The notes: generated by a model not told the origin, from the letters alone. A DNA stretch of 64,000 bases from Oceanospirillum maris DSM 6286 (GCF_000422865.1 NZ_AUGW01000016.1:1-64000), one strand, 5' to 3'; shown: positions 10,400 to 20,290, numbered from the stretch's first letter. A program made the numbers and translations.

Positions 10400-10431
10400 A
10401 GCAGGCTTTAACCGGCCTGCTCGTTGATTTT
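10400..10431 (+). terminator. possible terminator after the M23 peptidase gene
   Basis: A 7-bp stem (agcaggc at 10400-10406 with gcctgct at 10415-10421) is followed by a short T-containing stretch. It separates convergent genes; the T-run is poor. Confidence 0.4.
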
Positions 10432-10439
10432 AAGACTTG

Positions 10440-10841
10440 TTAGATGTTGATAACGTCTACGGTATAAGTGATCAGAATACTGGGCTGCAGCATCAGACAA
10501 ACATGGCAATATTTATTAATAGCGTCTTCGATTGCTATTTTAACCTGCGCATCTGTGACCCCTTCAGCTTTAATCGAAAAATGTAAATTTACCGATTGAT
10601 ACAACCTTGGTTCGCTGTCTGTGCGCTCATAGGTTAAGTCATTCGTTAAGCCTTTGAGTTTAATATCATTATCTTTGAAATAAAGCGCAACATCCGTAGC
10701 ACTACAAGAACCTAATGCCGACAATAATATTTCTGTTGGACAAGGCGCTGATTTATTTTCAGCATCAATAAAAACCTCAAATCCACCCTCTGTGACCACA
10801 TTAAAACGGCAGTCGCCTTGCCAAGTTACATTAATAGCCAT
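10440..10841 (-). CDS. OsmC family protein
   Basis: A 133-aa protein of the OsmC/Ohr/YhfA superfamily, small thiol peroxidases or related redox proteins of the cytoplasm. The two superfamily cysteines are visible in ALGSCSATDV (about residue 46) and CHVCLML (about residues 112-115). The second site has a CxxC, a pattern more like the YhfA branch than Ohr. Substrate cannot be read from sequence. It is a single gene with its own start, convergent with the peptidase gene. A second OsmC relative lies at 22742. Confidence 0.88.
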   Translation of the reverse strand: MAINVTWQGDCRFNVVTEGGFEVFIDAENKSAPCPTEILLSALGSCSATDVALYFKDNDIKLKGLTNDLTYERTDSEPRLYQSVNLHFSIKAEGVTDAQVKIAIEDAINKYCHVCLMLQPSILITYTVDVINI

Positions 10842-11098
10842 ACTTTTCCTTTGAGTCGGTCATGGAATTCATGAGGCTCGTTTTCCCATTTTTCAACCTA
10901 AGAAGCAAGACCTGCTTAAAGCATAAAAATACGTACTGTTACAAAAAATCGGCAAATTGTTTGATATAAGACAAGCACCCGTCACACTTGCTTACTGCAA
11001 ATCATCTAAAATAGAGATGCATCATAAAGGGACAGACGCTGTTTCAGGTCAGGCTTTAAGGAATGAGATCGCAAGGATCTATAAAGGAGTTTGTAGTC

Positions 11099-11398
11099 AT
11101 GGCAAATGCATTATTTCCGGTACTACCGGTATTATCTCAAGCTATTCCAGCACAAAAAGTGCAACAGCACTGGCTGGATGGTGTGAATAACTTGGTGAAC
11201 CTTGAGTTAGAAGCTGCAATGGAATACAACCAGCTCTGGTTCAGTCTATGGCAAGATTGTGCATCAGGTGATCAACCTGTGTGTCATGATCGCATGATCG
11301 ATCACTGGTCTGAGCACAACAAACTGGTTCTTGATCATCAAAAACGCAGAGAAGCGGTTTATAAAGGCTGGAAAGAGCACATCGAAGAAGTTCTTTAG
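11099..11398 (+). CDS. small protein of unknown function (99 aa), faintly phasin-like
   Basis: I do not recognise this protein. Start 11099 is preceded by AAAGGAG at the right distance; a frame open to 11063 adds 12 residues without support. The sequence is short and mostly helical, with no signal peptide. It has the aliphatic/aromatic core WLDGVNNLVNLELEAAMEYN, faintly reminiscent of phasins that coat polyhydroxyalkanoate granules, then two Cys (CASGDQPVC) and a charged C-terminus (HQKRREAVYKGWKEHIEEVL). It is a monocistronic gene closed by a strong terminator. It could be a stress or granule-associated protein, but the resemblance is weak. Confidence 0.8.
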   Translation: MANALFPVLPVLSQAIPAQKVQQHWLDGVNNLVNLELEAAMEYNQLWFSLWQDCASGDQPVCHDRMIDHWSEHNKLVLDHQKRREAVYKGWKEHIEEVL

Positions 11399-11451
11399 CG
11401 CCTAAAAAGTAGGGCTTAAGAGCTTTTACTTCTATTTTAATGACTTACGAA

Positions 11452-11488
11452 AAGCGGCTATCACATAAATGGATAGCCGCTTTTTTTA
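11452..11488 (+). terminator. strong intrinsic terminator after the 99-aa gene
   Basis: An 11-bp perfect stem (11452-11462 with 11472-11482, aagcggctatc) is followed by a run of seven T. It may also help end cysN transcription from the other side, though the A run there is short. Confidence 0.9.
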
Positions 11489-11535
11489 TTTCACGACAGG
11501 TTATGCCATAGAATCTAGGTTATATCAACGAGCCG

Positions 11536-12957
11536 TTATGATAACAGCTTGCTGATATCCTGTGCTTCCCAGTGAGGGAAATGCTTACGGATCAAGCCGT
11601 TCAACTCAAGCTCAAAGGCGCTGATCGGGCCTACAGCCGTTTGCGTTCCTGCCTCTGCTGTCGCATCAATCATACCCGCTGCAACCGTTACATTGCTCAA
11701 TCGATCAACGACAATAAAGCTACCGGTAAATTTGCTCTCTTTGTAGGCATCAAATACCACAGGTTCAGTCAGCTCAACGGTGACTAAACCGATACCATTT
11801 AGCGGTAATTCCTGGGTTGCTGTCTTTTCCAGTGTATTCACATCAATCTGGTGTTCAATGTGAGTAATATAACCACTGGTAAAGTGCGTGCCCACTTTAA
11901 AGCTGTATTGCTTACCCAGCTGCAAGGGCTGCTCATGCATCCAGACCATATGGGCGCTAAAGCTATTGCTAACCAGTGCATTGCTACCCGTTTCAACCAG
12001 CACATCACCCCGAGAGATATCAATCTCATCGTTTAAAGTAACCGTAACGGCTTGGCCTGGTTGCGCCTGCTCCAGTTCGCCATCAAAGGTAACAATGGAC
12101 TTAACCGTGCTGATTTTGCCGGATGGAAGCACGGTTACCGATTGACCTTTTTTAACAAAGCCTGCCGCTACGGTGCCGCAGAAGCCACGGAAATCTAGAT
12201 TCGGGCGATTAACATACTGCACAGGGAAACGCAGGGCCTGAAGAGCAATATCGTGATTAACTTCAACGCTTTCCAGAATATCCATCAAAGGTGCGCCCTG
12301 ATACCACGGCATTAACGCACTGCTTTGCGTCACGTTTTCACCCTTAAGAGCAGATACAGGCACAAAGCGGATATCCGGCAGATCAAGGGATTCAGCAAAG
12401 GCTTGATACTCTGCCACAATCTCATCGAAACGGGATTCTGCGTAATCCGCCAGATCCATTTTGTTCACCGCAACGATCACATGCTTAATGCCCAGCAAAG
12501 AAACAATAAAGCTATGACGCCGGGTTTGCGTTAGTACGCCGTGGCGCGCATCAATTAAGATAATTGCCAATGATGCTGTAGATGCACCGGTGGCCATATT
12601 ACGCGTGTACTGCTCATGCCCCGGTGTATCCGCGATAATAAACTTGCGCTTGTCCGTTGAAAAATAACGGTACGCCACATCAATCGTAATACCTTGCTCT
12701 CGCTCCGATTGCAGGCCATCAACCAGTAATGCAAGATCAATATCTTCGCCGGTGGTACCACTTTTTTTGCTATCTTTGGTCAAGGCTGCCAACTGATCTT
12801 CGTAGATCATTTTGGAATCATGCAGCAGGCGGCCAATTAGAGTACTTTTACCATCATCAACACTGCCGCAGGTAATAAAACGCAGCAGGTCTTTTTGTTC
12901 GTGTTGTTTTAGATACGCTTCAATATCTTCTGCAATCAGATCGGACTGGTGAGACAT
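11536..12957 (-). CDS. cysN: Sulfate adenylyltransferase subunit 1 (GTPase)
   Basis: The regulatory GTPase of ATP sulfurylase; GTP hydrolysis drives formation of adenosine phosphosulfate by CysD. An EF-Tu-like GTPase domain has the P-loop GSVDDGKST (about residue 32), DTPGHEQY (G3) and VNKMDL (G4), followed by two beta-barrel domains. It is 473 aa with no APS kinase (CysC) fusion, so the kinase must be encoded elsewhere. It is 98 bp downstream of cysD on the same strand, the usual cysDN operon for sulfate assimilation. Confidence 0.97.
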   Translation of the reverse strand: MSHQSDLIAEDIEAYLKQHEQKDLLRFITCGSVDDGKSTLIGRLLHDSKMIYEDQLAALTKDSKKSGTTGEDIDLALLVDGLQSEREQGITIDVAYRYFSTDKRKFIIADTPGHEQYTRNMATGASTASLAIILIDARHGVLTQTRRHSFIVSLLGIKHVIVAVNKMDLADYAESRFDEIVAEYQAFAESLDLPDIRFVPVSALKGENVTQSSALMPWYQGAPLMDILESVEVNHDIALQALRFPVQYVNRPNLDFRGFCGTVAAGFVKKGQSVTVLPSGKISTVKSIVTFDGELEQAQPGQAVTVTLNDEIDISRGDVLVETGSNALVSNSFSAHMVWMHEQPLQLGKQYSFKVGTHFTSGYITHIEHQIDVNTLEKTATQELPLNGIGLVTVELTEPVVFDAYKESKFTGSFIVVDRLSNVTVAAGMIDATAEAGTQTAVGPISAFELELNGLIRKHFPHWEAQDISKLLS

Positions 12958-13055
12958 TTTGTGTCCTCATAAGCTTAACGCTGAAGAGAGGCGAGGGTTC
13001 CGCCTTCCATCTTCGACTTAAATCATGTTCATCTGGCTAACGGTGTATCCGTTGC

Positions 13056-13967
13056 TTAGAAATAACCTTCGCGCTTTTTCTCTTCCATCGAACCGGTACC
13101 ATCATGGTCGATCACTCGGCCTTGGCGCTCAGAGGTCGTGGTCAAAAGCATTTCTTGGATAATCTCAGGCAATGTTGCTGCTTCAGATTCAACGGCTCCG
13201 GTTAGTGGGTAGCAACCCAATGTACGGAAACGCACAGAGCGCATCTCTGGCTTTTCGTCTTCCGCCAGCGGCAGTCGCTCGTCATCAACCATAATCAGTG
13301 CGCCATCACGCTCAACAACCGGACGTGGTGCTGAATAGTACAGCGGCACAATCGGAATCTCTTCGAGGTAGATGTACTGCCAGATATCCAGTTCAGTCCA
13401 GTTAGATAGCGGGAAAACACGAATCGATTCGTCTTTGTTCACCTTGCCATTGAACAGATTCCATAGCTCAGGACGCTGGTTTTTAGGGTCCCAGCGGTGG
13501 AATTTGTCGCGAAAAGAGTACACGCGCTCTTTAGCTCGGGATTTTTCCTCATCACGACGGGCACCACCAAAGGCGGCATCAAAACGGTACTTGTTCAGCG
13601 CCTGTTTTAAGCCTTCAGTCTTCATGACGTCGGTGTACTTACGGCTACCGTGATCAAACGGATTGATATTGGCCGCACGTCCTTCCTCGTTAGTATGAAC
13701 AATCAAGTCCATACCGGCTTCTTTAGCCATCTTGTCACGAAAATCGATCATCTCGCGGAATTTCCACGTAGTGTCGACGTGCATAAGAGGAAACGGAGGT
13801 GTCCCTGGGTAAAAGGCTTTACGCGCTAGATGCAGCATCACGGCAGAATCTTTACCGATAGAGTACAGCATGACAGGGTTATCAAACTCTGCGGCTACTT
13901 CCCGAATGATATGGATGCTTTCTGCTTCCAGCTGTTTCAGGTGAGTCAGGCGTTCGGGCGATATCAT
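13056..13967 (-). CDS. cysD: Sulfate adenylyltransferase subunit 2
   Basis: The catalytic ATP sulfurylase subunit, which joins sulfate and ATP to APS. It belongs to the PAPS reductase/PP-loop family, with the pyrophosphate-binding loop [18 protein letters not shown] at about residues 35-52 and the conserved [16 protein letters not shown] segment. The C-terminus [14 protein letters not shown] is that of typical CysD. At 303 aa it has the usual length. It leads the cysDN operon. The upstream region carries a 12-bp direct repeat that may be an operator. Confidence 0.97.
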   Translation of the reverse strand: MISPERLTHLKQLEAESIHIIREVAAEFDNPVMLYSIGKDSAVMLHLARKAFYPGTPPFPLMHVDTTWKFREMIDFRDKMAKEAGMDLIVHTNEEGRAANINPFDHGSRKYTDVMKTEGLKQALNKYRFDAAFGGARRDEEKSRAKERVYSFRDKFHRWDPKNQRPELWNLFNGKVNKDESIRVFPLSNWTELDIWQYIYLEEIPIVPLYYSAPRPVVERDGALIMVDDERLPLAEDEKPEMRSVRFRTLGCYPLTGAVESEAATLPEIIQEMLLTTTSERQGRVIDHDGTGSMEEKKREGYF

Positions 13968-14059
13968 CGTTGTGATCCACTCCTATTATTTAAGGTAACC
14001 GGCTTAAAGTAGTCGACTGTTGATGCTGCTATGCCGATAAGCTCAATTATATTGACTAT

Positions 14060-14088
14060 ATTAACGGTCTAATTCAATTAACGGTCTA
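14060..14088 (-). promoter_or_regulatory. tandem 12-bp direct repeat upstream of cysD
   Basis: The sequence ATTAACGGTCTA occurs at 14060-14071 and again at 14077-14088, 17 bp apart start to start, in an AT-rich region 90-120 bp upstream of the cysD start. Two same-face copies are typical of activator binding sites; the protein is unknown. Confidence 0.35.
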
Positions 14089-14186
14089 TTTAGGGCTCTA
14101 GTTAAAACGGAATCCTTAATTACGTCAAATTATTTAAAATCATTTATTGATAACTTTAAAGCATATAGGACAAGTATGAGCAACAC

Positions 14187-14981
14187 TCATACGATTGATG
14201 CCAGCCGCTCAACTCGGCTTTCTACTCGGCCATCATTGTAAAGACCAAAACGGCGATACCCCGGCGCCAGCATATCCAACTCAAAGGCATTAATATCGGC
14301 GGTAAACTGAATACTCGTGGCAGGTGTTGTATAAAGCGTTAAGCCATCACGTTTAATTTCATGTGATTGATGTACATGACCGCAAATGACAGCCTTTACC
14401 GCAGAACAATCGACTAATGTTTTCCAGAGCCAGCCTTCATCCTGAAGCGGTATGCTGTCAATGCCAGCAATATCATCAAGCGTGTCTAGCTCGACCAAAA
14501 ATTTACCTTGGCGCGCCGGCCCTACCAGTAAAGGCTGATGGTGAATCGCCACACCAATATGCTCGGCTTCAGGTTGCTCAAGGGCCGCCTGTAACTGCAT
14601 TCTTTGAGACGAAGAGAGCTTGCCATAGGGCTCGCCCGAGTTTGAATCTAGCAGCAGCCACTGCCAAGCTCCCAAAGTAACCGAAGGTATGACCGGCTTA
14701 AGCTTAGACATTAGGTCGACTTGGTCATGGTTGCCTGGGATCCAATACCAAGATACGCCGATACGTTCCATCAATTGATACAACATAAGGTAGCTGTCAT
14801 AGCTTTCATCTTGGCTTAGATCACCGGTCAGTAAAAAAAGATCGGGCAGCCCTTGTTGCTCAATCTGCGCCAGTAGATCAAGTAAATTCTGCCACGGATT
14901 TTGCCCTTTAAAGTCCTGTTCGGGATTGGCGAAAAGATGAAGATCCGTGAGCTGAATCAGAGACTGAGGCGTAGAAGTCAT
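14187..14981 (-). CDS. cpdA: 3',5'-cyclic-AMP phosphodiesterase
   Basis: A class III cyclic nucleotide phosphodiesterase that hydrolyses cAMP to AMP and lowers CRP activation. The calcineurin-like metallophosphoesterase motifs are all present: DLHLF (D-x-H), LLTGDLSQD (GD), IPGNHDQ (GNHD), HHQP and CGHVHQSHE (GHxH). At 264 aa it is of usual length. It is third in the nudF-yqiB-cpdA string on the minus strand, the same neighbourhood as in E. coli, with a 34-bp gap to yqiB. Confidence 0.95.
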   Translation of the reverse strand: MTSTPQSLIQLTDLHLFANPEQDFKGQNPWQNLLDLLAQIEQQGLPDLFLLTGDLSQDESYDSYLMLYQLMERIGVSWYWIPGNHDQVDLMSKLKPVIPSVTLGAWQWLLLDSNSGEPYGKLSSSQRMQLQAALEQPEAEHIGVAIHHQPLLVGPARQGKFLVELDTLDDIAGIDSIPLQDEGWLWKTLVDCSAVKAVICGHVHQSHEIKRDGLTLYTTPATSIQFTADINAFELDMLAPGYRRFGLYNDGRVESRVERLASIV

Positions 14982-15015
14982 TAAATTATATTCACTCGTA
15001 TCAGAGAATTGTGGA

Positions 15016-15537
15016 TTAATAGAGCAGATTTACGGGTTCGACAGTATGGCCATATTGCGTTAGGTGAGCGAGCCACTCGCCCAAAAAAAGATTGATCTGC
15101 AGCTTCTCATCCGGTTGACGCATTTTAGTATTGGGGTACAAATACCTCCCATCAAAATGTCGCTGTTTTTGATAACCGACCACTTCTGCCATACGGGCAT
15201 CATGGTACAGTCGCACAGAAAGTTCTGGCTGACTTAACCAGTCACCCCAATTATCTTTTTGAAAAATACGCAGCAACGTGGTGTATTTACTGCGTTCAGT
15301 AACCTTGATCGCCATTTCGCCCAAGTGTAGAGACTCGTCACTCACCGCAAAGTGCCATTGCTGAGTGTCGTCGAGATCAGGCAACAGCTTTAGCAGACGA
15401 CAATAATTAACCTCACACTCGGCCATCTGTTTTTTCAGGTCAACGACGTAGTTCTTTTTCGCTTTCCAACCATTGTACTGCTGCCAACTACCGTAACTAG
15501 GGCTGCTAGCGGTTTGATTATTAGATTTTGAACCCAT
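15016..15537 (-). CDS. yqiB: DUF1249 family protein YqiB
   Basis: A conserved cytoplasmic protein of unknown function, placed between nudF and cpdA as in enterobacteria. The 173-aa sequence has the family segments NYCRLLKLLPDL, RMAEVVGYQKQRHFDGRYLYPN and LFLGEWLAHLTQYGH. The first 30 or so residues are polar and of low complexity and are not part of the family core. No motif suggests an enzymatic role; the family name rests on core sequence and context. Confidence 0.88.
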   Translation of the reverse strand: MGSKSNNQTASSPSYGSWQQYNGWKAKKNYVVDLKKQMAECEVNYCRLLKLLPDLDDTQQWHFAVSDESLHLGEMAIKVTERSKYTTLLRIFQKDNWGDWLSQPELSVRLYHDARMAEVVGYQKQRHFDGRYLYPNTKMRQPDEKLQINLFLGEWLAHLTQYGHTVEPVNLLY

Positions 15538-15614
15538 GATAAAACTCCCGCTGCGGCATCACTAAGCCTAGAGGCTAAAAGCCAAGATCTACATACGCAA
15601 TCTATAAATACAAT

Positions 15615-16247
15615 CTAGGCGCTGTAAGCTTGTCGCAGTCGTGTTCGGTTTAGCTGTAGCCACTGTAAGCCGATAATAGCCATGGCATTATTAATACGGC
15701 CATCATCTAATCCTTTAAAGGCTTCTGTGGCATCCACTAGCTCAACTCGTATATCTTCATTTTCTTCCTCTAGGCCGTAAACCCCTTCCTGAATATCACG
15801 GCTGTCGATAATACCTAGAAAAAGATCGATCTGTTCATCCATACCACCGGGGCTTACCCAGTATTTGTAAAGATGCTCAAGGTGAAGCACACGGCAACCA
15901 GCTTCTTCTTCCGCTTCACGGTGTACCACGTCTTCGTTGCTTTCTCCTGCCTCGGTCATGCCAGCGACCAGCTCAAACTGCCAAGGACTTTGACTAGGAT
16001 CATAAGTACAGCCCGGTCGAAACTGCTCAACCATTAACAGTTGATCGGCCTTTGGATCGTACAGCAGTACGCCAACTGCATTACCACGCACAAATACTTC
16101 TCGACTCATTTCTTGAGTCCAACCACCTCTAAAAGACCGTGTTCTCAAGCGCAGTTTATCGAAGCGAAAGAAGCCTTGAAATACAGTCTTTTTATCAACA
16201 ATTTCAACTGCATTATGCTGAAATGTGGGCGTGAGTTTAGTCGTCAT
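15615..16247 (-). CDS. nudF: ADP-ribose pyrophosphatase (Nudix)
   Basis: Hydrolyses ADP-ribose to AMP and ribose-5-phosphate. The Nudix box is complete: GMTEAGESNEDVVHREAEEE followed by AG (about residues 95-117). The upstream FRPGC and WQFELVAG segments are those of the ADPRase branch. The length of 210 aa is normal. It is the first gene of the nudF-yqiB-cpdA group, with a 77-bp gap to yqiB, and is divergent from the chemoreceptor at 16601. Confidence 0.94.
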   Translation of the reverse strand: MTTKLTPTFQHNAVEIVDKKTVFQGFFRFDKLRLRTRSFRGGWTQEMSREVFVRGNAVGVLLYDPKADQLLMVEQFRPGCTYDPSQSPWQFELVAGMTEAGESNEDVVHREAEEEAGCRVLHLEHLYKYWVSPGGMDEQIDLFLGIIDSRDIQEGVYGLEEENEDIRVELVDATEAFKGLDDGRINNAMAIIGLQWLQLNRTRLRQAYSA

Positions 16248-16600
16248 GATCCGTCCTTTTGGGGAACGCCTGAGATTAAAAATGAGATTAAAAAATAGTT
16301 GCTTGAAAGCATAGCAAGTTTACAACAGGGCACAAGTAAGAACCGAATCGCTGAAAAGACTGTCTATTGGTCTAGCCGATGAGCTAGATCAAGACAAACC
16401 CCTTCCTTGCAAAATTTGTAACAGAATATGACGGAATTAATGCAGAGTTGTTGTAAACATGAAGGTTAGAATCCACTATGTGGCGATTAAGTTTTAAATC
16501 GACCATAAAAGGTAGCTGTCTGAAGAATAGCGCCAAAAACTATTGCTGGATCACAAGCTAAAAAACGATAACAACCATATAAAAAAAAGCGAGTGCAGAA
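16248..16600. promoter_or_regulatory. divergent intergenic region nudF / chemoreceptor
   Basis: 353 bp without a gene. It must hold both promoters. At 16375-16382 it reads GCCGATGA, one base off the sigma-28 -10 element GCCGATAA, with AAAG about 16 bp upstream; this would face the chemoreceptor but is 218 bp from its start. A weak hit only. Confidence 0.3.
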
Positions 16601-18235
16601 ATGTACAATCTCCTAGGCAATATCAAAATAAAGTACAAGCTGTGGGTCATTATCGGCCTGATGGCGATGGGAACAGCAGTCCTAATCAGTGTTTCCCTGA
16701 TGTCACTAAAGGACAATCTGCTGGAGGATCGCAAGATCAAAACCAAGCATGTGGTCGAAACCGTGCATGGTTTTTTAAATCACTACTATCAATTAGAACA
16801 ATCCGGAGACATAAGCCGCGAGCAAGCCCAAGATGCGGCTCAACGGGCTATCGAAGGTCTGCGTTATGACCGCGATGAATATTTCTGGATCAATGACATG
16901 AATTCCGTTGTCGTGATGCATCCGATCAAGCCCGATCTTAATGGTCAAAACCTAGCGAACCTTGAAGATGCCAACGGTAAAAAGATTTTCAGCGAATTTG
17001 TTGGCGTAGTTCGACAATCTGGCGAAGGATACGTTAGTTACCTTTGGCCAAAGCCTGGGCATGATGCACCACAGGCCAAAATATCCTATGTGAAAGGTTT
17101 CTCACCTTGGGGTTGGGTTGTGGGCAACGGTATTTACCTTAACGACATGGATCAGATTTTTTGGCAAACACTGCTGCGATACTCCATTACCGTTGGTATT
17201 TTAAGCTTACTGATTGGCGGCTTAGCTCTTTTTATTATTCACATTATTACAGTTCAGGTCACTACCCTTAAAAATACTATGGTGGCCGTTAAAAACTCCG
17301 GCAATCTGCGCGAGCGTGTGGATATCAGCACCCAAGATGAATTGGGCGATATGGCCCGAGCTTTCAATCATATGATGGATAACTTCCAAGATATTGTGAA
17401 TTCTGTCGATCTTTCCACGCAACAGTTATCTGGTGCTATTCACCAGATGTCAGGGATTACAGAAAATACTATCGAAGGCGTGACCCAGCAGCGTTCAGAA
17501 ACCGAACAAAGTGCCGCCGGTATGAACCAAATGGCGGCGTCAGCGCAACAAACCGCCCATATCGCAGAGCAGGCCAACGAAGCAACCCGTAACGCCCATA
17601 GCCAAACAGAAAACGGCCTTAGAATTGTAGAAGAAGCCAGCTTAAGCATCAACGAACTGGCCAAGGAGGTTGAAGGCGCAAGTAGTGTTATCAATGCGCT
17701 AGAAGATCACACGGCCAAAATTGAAAGTATCTTGGATGTCATCGGCGGCATCTCTGCACAAACGAACTTACTGGCGCTTAATGCTGCCATTGAGGCTGCC
17801 CGAGCAGGAGAACAAGGCCGAGGTTTTGCGGTAGTTGCCGATGAGGTGCGTCAACTGGCTCAACGCTCAGCAGAATCAACCCAGCAGATTCAAGAGATGA
17901 TCCATGAACTGCAAAGCCGCTCAAAAATAGCGGTCGATGTCATGGATACCAGCCGAGCAAAAGCAGAAACTACCGTTGAGCGCGCGAATGAGGCCGGTGA
18001 ATCTTTCCGTACAATTGCGGGGTCGATGCAAGAAATTAGTTCATTAAATGCACAGATTATGACCGCTGCGGATGAACAAAGCAGCGTCGCCAATGAGATG
18101 AGTCGTAACCTAGTGTCTATCTCAAATATCTCAGAAGAAACCGAAAAAGGCACAGGCCTTATTCGTGAATCTGGGCGTGAGCTCCAACAAAGTGCTCAAA
18201 ATCTGGAACGCCTGATTAAGCAGTTTCAAACCTAG
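16601..18235 (+). CDS. Methyl-accepting chemotaxis protein with a single cache sensor domain
   Basis: A 544-aa membrane chemoreceptor. TM1 is at about residues 11-31. A periplasmic sCache_2-type domain (residues about 45-185) includes [15 protein letters not shown] and [12 protein letters not shown], a signature often found in receptors for small carboxylates. TM2 is near residues 190-212, then a HAMP domain, then the signalling domain with the hairpin tip [20 protein letters not shown]. There is no C-terminal CheR-binding pentapeptide. It is a single gene closed by a terminator. The ligand cannot be read from sequence. Confidence 0.95.
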   Translation: MYNLLGNIKIKYKLWVIIGLMAMGTAVLISVSLMSLKDNLLEDRKIKTKHVVETVHGFLNHYYQLEQSGDISREQAQDAAQRAIEGLRYDRDEYFWINDMNSVVVMHPIKPDLNGQNLANLEDANGKKIFSEFVGVVRQSGEGYVSYLWPKPGHDAPQAKISYVKGFSPWGWVVGNGIYLNDMDQIFWQTLLRYSITVGILSLLIGGLALFIIHIITVQVTTLKNTMVAVKNSGNLRERVDISTQDELGDMARAFNHMMDNFQDIVNSVDLSTQQLSGAIHQMSGITENTIEGVTQQRSETEQSAAGMNQMAASAQQTAHIAEQANEATRNAHSQTENGLRIVEEASLSINELAKEVEGASSVINALEDHTAKIESILDVIGGISAQTNLLALNAAIEAARAGEQGRGFAVVADEVRQLAQRSAESTQQIQEMIHELQSRSKIAVDVMDTSRAKAETTVERANEAGESFRTIAGSMQEISSLNAQIMTAADEQSSVANEMSRNLVSISNISEETEKGTGLIRESGRELQQSAQNLERLIKQFQT

Positions 18236-18273
18236 TCGTTAATAAACCGCTTCCGCTGCAATAAATATTGAAT

Positions 18274-18319
18274 AAAGCCTATGTCGTAAGTTTACAATTC
18301 ACGGCATGGGCTTTTTTAT
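18274..18319 (+). terminator. terminator after the chemoreceptor gene
   Basis: A long imperfect stem (18274-18286 with 18301-18315, including aagcc...ggctt and G-T pairs) is followed by a T run. Confidence 0.7.
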
Positions 18320-18394
18320 TGTTCAGCCACATTATGCCCAACCGTTTATAACTCAGTAAACTGTCTACAACCCAACAGGAGCATCCTAACCTTT

Positions 18395-18934
18395 ATGAAA
18401 GGTCGCAATATGCAACGCTGGCGAGATCCAGCAAAAGACCCACGCCGTGAACAAAAAACTAACCTAATCACGCCTAAGGGTTATGACGCTCTACAAAATG
18501 AGAGAAACTTTCTCTGGAAAATACGCCATCCAGAGCTAGCACAGAAGGTAAAAGAAGCTGCGGCTCAAGGCGATCGTAGTGAAAATGCCGACTATACCTA
18601 CAACAAGCAGCTTTTGAACAAAACCTTGAGCCGTATTCGTTATTTGGACAAACGTCTAGAAGCATTAACCATTGTGGAGAAAAAACCCGATGATTTGCAG
18701 CGTATTTTTTTCTCAGCACATATCGAACTAGAACATGAAGACGGTAGCCTGCTGCAATTACAGATTGTTGGCCCCGATGAGGCTGACATGAAAGAAGGGA
18801 AACTCAACATAGATGCGCCCATGGCTCGAGCGCTTTTAGGAAAAGCCTTAGATGATGAGATTAAAGTTCAAGCACCCAACGGTGAGCAAATCTATTACGT
18901 GCTTGATATTCATTACGATACATCGATTGACTAA
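18395..18934 (+). CDS. greB: Transcript cleavage factor GreB
   Basis: Rescues backtracked RNA polymerase by stimulating cleavage of the nascent RNA 3' end. The N-terminal coiled coil carries the acidic tip in AAQGDRSENADYTYNK, where the two acidic residues (D and E of GDRSEN) act in the polymerase secondary channel. The C-terminal FKBP-like domain follows. The start is either ATG 18395 or ATG 18410; both give an N-terminus slightly longer than usual (179 or 174 aa against about 160). GreB rather than GreA is inferred from the RxLxxLxxRLEALTIVEKKPDDLQRIFF stretch and basic N-terminus. Confidence 0.92.
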   Translation: MKGRNMQRWRDPAKDPRREQKTNLITPKGYDALQNERNFLWKIRHPELAQKVKEAAAQGDRSENADYTYNKQLLNKTLSRIRYLDKRLEALTIVEKKPDDLQRIFFSAHIELEHEDGSLLQLQIVGPDEADMKEGKLNIDAPMARALLGKALDDEIKVQAPNGEQIYYVLDIHYDTSID

Positions 18935-18983
18935 ACACTAAACCATAAACCGACGAAACATAGATCGACTAAACGTCTATTAA

Positions 18984-19682
18984 TCAAAGCTCAATCTCAG
19001 AAAAAACACTCACCTGCGGATGATTCCCTGTGACCATACCTCTGGAACGCACCAACTGAACGGTTTCAAACCCCGCTAACTTTGCCGCATCCAGCTCTTC
19101 CACTACATCCGACAAAAAAAGAATCTGCGAAGCCGGTCGCTCAATACTGGCCTGAATAGCCTTATAAGATGCCACTTCACGCTTGCCACCCACTTGAGTA
19201 TCAAAATACCCCTCAAACCAGGGCGTTAAATCACCAAAGTCGCTATAACCAAACAATAGCTTTTGGGCATAAACCGAGCCGGATGAGTAGATAAACAAGC
19301 ATAGGCCATCATTTTTCCAGTCTTGCATACACTGATAGGCATCAGGATAAACATGGCCGGTATAATCGCCAGAAGTATAACCGGCCTGCCAAACAAGCCC
19401 TTGCAGAGCTTTTAACGGACCTATCTTTTGGTCATCTTCAATCCACTGTAATAGCTGAGCGGTAATCGCTTCAATACTCGCGTTTTCCTGCCCTATCAAC
19501 TGGCGAACAGCGGCGAGCTGCTCCGCGACATCTGGATTATCTTTTTGCTGCAAAATAAACCCAGGAAGGTGCTCTTTGGCATAGGGAAATAACACCTGAT
19601 GTACAAAATCGATGGAACCCGTCGTGCCCTCTATATCAGTAACAACAGCTTTAATATTTTTAAATCGAACGGTGTTAGCCAT
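18984..19682 (-). CDS. mtnC: Enolase-phosphatase E1 (methionine salvage)
   Basis: A bifunctional HAD enzyme of the methylthioadenosine cycle. It enolises 2,3-diketo-5-methylthiopentyl-1-phosphate and removes the phosphate to give the acireductone used by MtnD. HAD motif I is VTDIEGTTGSIDFV (about residues 14-27), motif II is FIYSSGSV, and the lysine and DD-like motifs lie in GGKREVASY and ILFLSDVVEELDAA. The length of 232 aa is normal. It is two bases from mtnD and is the last gene of mtnB-mtnD-mtnC. Confidence 0.95.
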   Translation of the reverse strand: MANTVRFKNIKAVVTDIEGTTGSIDFVHQVLFPYAKEHLPGFILQQKDNPDVAEQLAAVRQLIGQENASIEAITAQLLQWIEDDQKIGPLKALQGLVWQAGYTSGDYTGHVYPDAYQCMQDWKNDGLCLFIYSSGSVYAQKLLFGYSDFGDLTPWFEGYFDTQVGGKREVASYKAIQASIERPASQILFLSDVVEELDAAKLAGFETVQLVRSRGMVTGNHPQVSVFSEIEL

Positions 19683-19684
19683 GA

Positions 19685-20242
19685 TTATGCGCTCACTAAA
19701 TGTTCAAAGCGGGGAAAGTTATCAGCAATCCTATCGCCGCTGTATTGAGCCACCCAACCCTCTGGGTTGGTAAACAGACGAATACAAGTAAAGTTAGGTG
19801 TATCCCCCATATCGAACCAATGTTTAGTACCCGCTGGCACAGAGATAAGATCATTTTGGGAGCAACCCACAACAGCCACTTTGTCGCCTAAATGCATATA
19901 AAACAGGCCCTGGCCTCGGACAAAAAAGCGTACTTCATCTTCAGTGTGAATATGCTCTGACAGAAACTTCTCTCGCAAAGCGGCTTTATCAGGATGGTCT
20001 GGAGTTAAGCTGATAACGTCCGCTGTTTGAAAGCCATTATCCTGCTTTAAACGGGTTACTTCGCGGTCATAAGCCGCCAAAATGGCTTCTTGATCCGCCC
20101 CTTGCTCAAGAGGCTGGCTGGCTTGCCAACGCTCAAAGCGAACCCCCTGATCCGCTAAGAAGGCTTGAATCTTTTCGCCATGGGTTAGGCTTAACGTCAC
20201 AGCATCTGGTGCTGCGCTATCATATAGTTTTAAAAAGCTCAT
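19685..20242 (-). CDS. mtnD: Acireductone dioxygenase
   Basis: A metal-dependent cupin dioxygenase that cleaves acireductone. The iron form yields the methionine precursor keto-acid; the nickel form yields an off-pathway product. The metal ligands are visible in EHIHTEDEVRFFV (HxHxxxxE) and the second cupin motif in GTKHWFDMGD. The length of 185 aa is normal. It sits in the middle of the mtnB-mtnD-mtnC operon. Which metal is bound cannot be told from sequence. Confidence 0.95.
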   Translation of the reverse strand: MSFLKLYDSAAPDAVTLSLTHGEKIQAFLADQGVRFERWQASQPLEQGADQEAILAAYDREVTRLKQDNGFQTADVISLTPDHPDKAALREKFLSEHIHTEDEVRFFVRGQGLFYMHLGDKVAVVGCSQNDLISVPAGTKHWFDMGDTPNFTCIRLFTNPEGWVAQYSGDRIADNFPRFEHLVSA

Positions 20243-20290
20243 CAGATTGCCTTTTAGTCTTCATATTTCAGATTTGAATTACAACAGCAT

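Noticed and set aside
11536-12957. CysN fused to CysC
   Set aside because: The protein ends at 473 aa after the third barrel domain; no APS kinase domain follows.
16381-16395. A second FNR-like box (GATGAGCTAGATCAAG)
   Set aside because: The half-sites are 6 bp apart instead of 4 and the left half lacks TTGAT.
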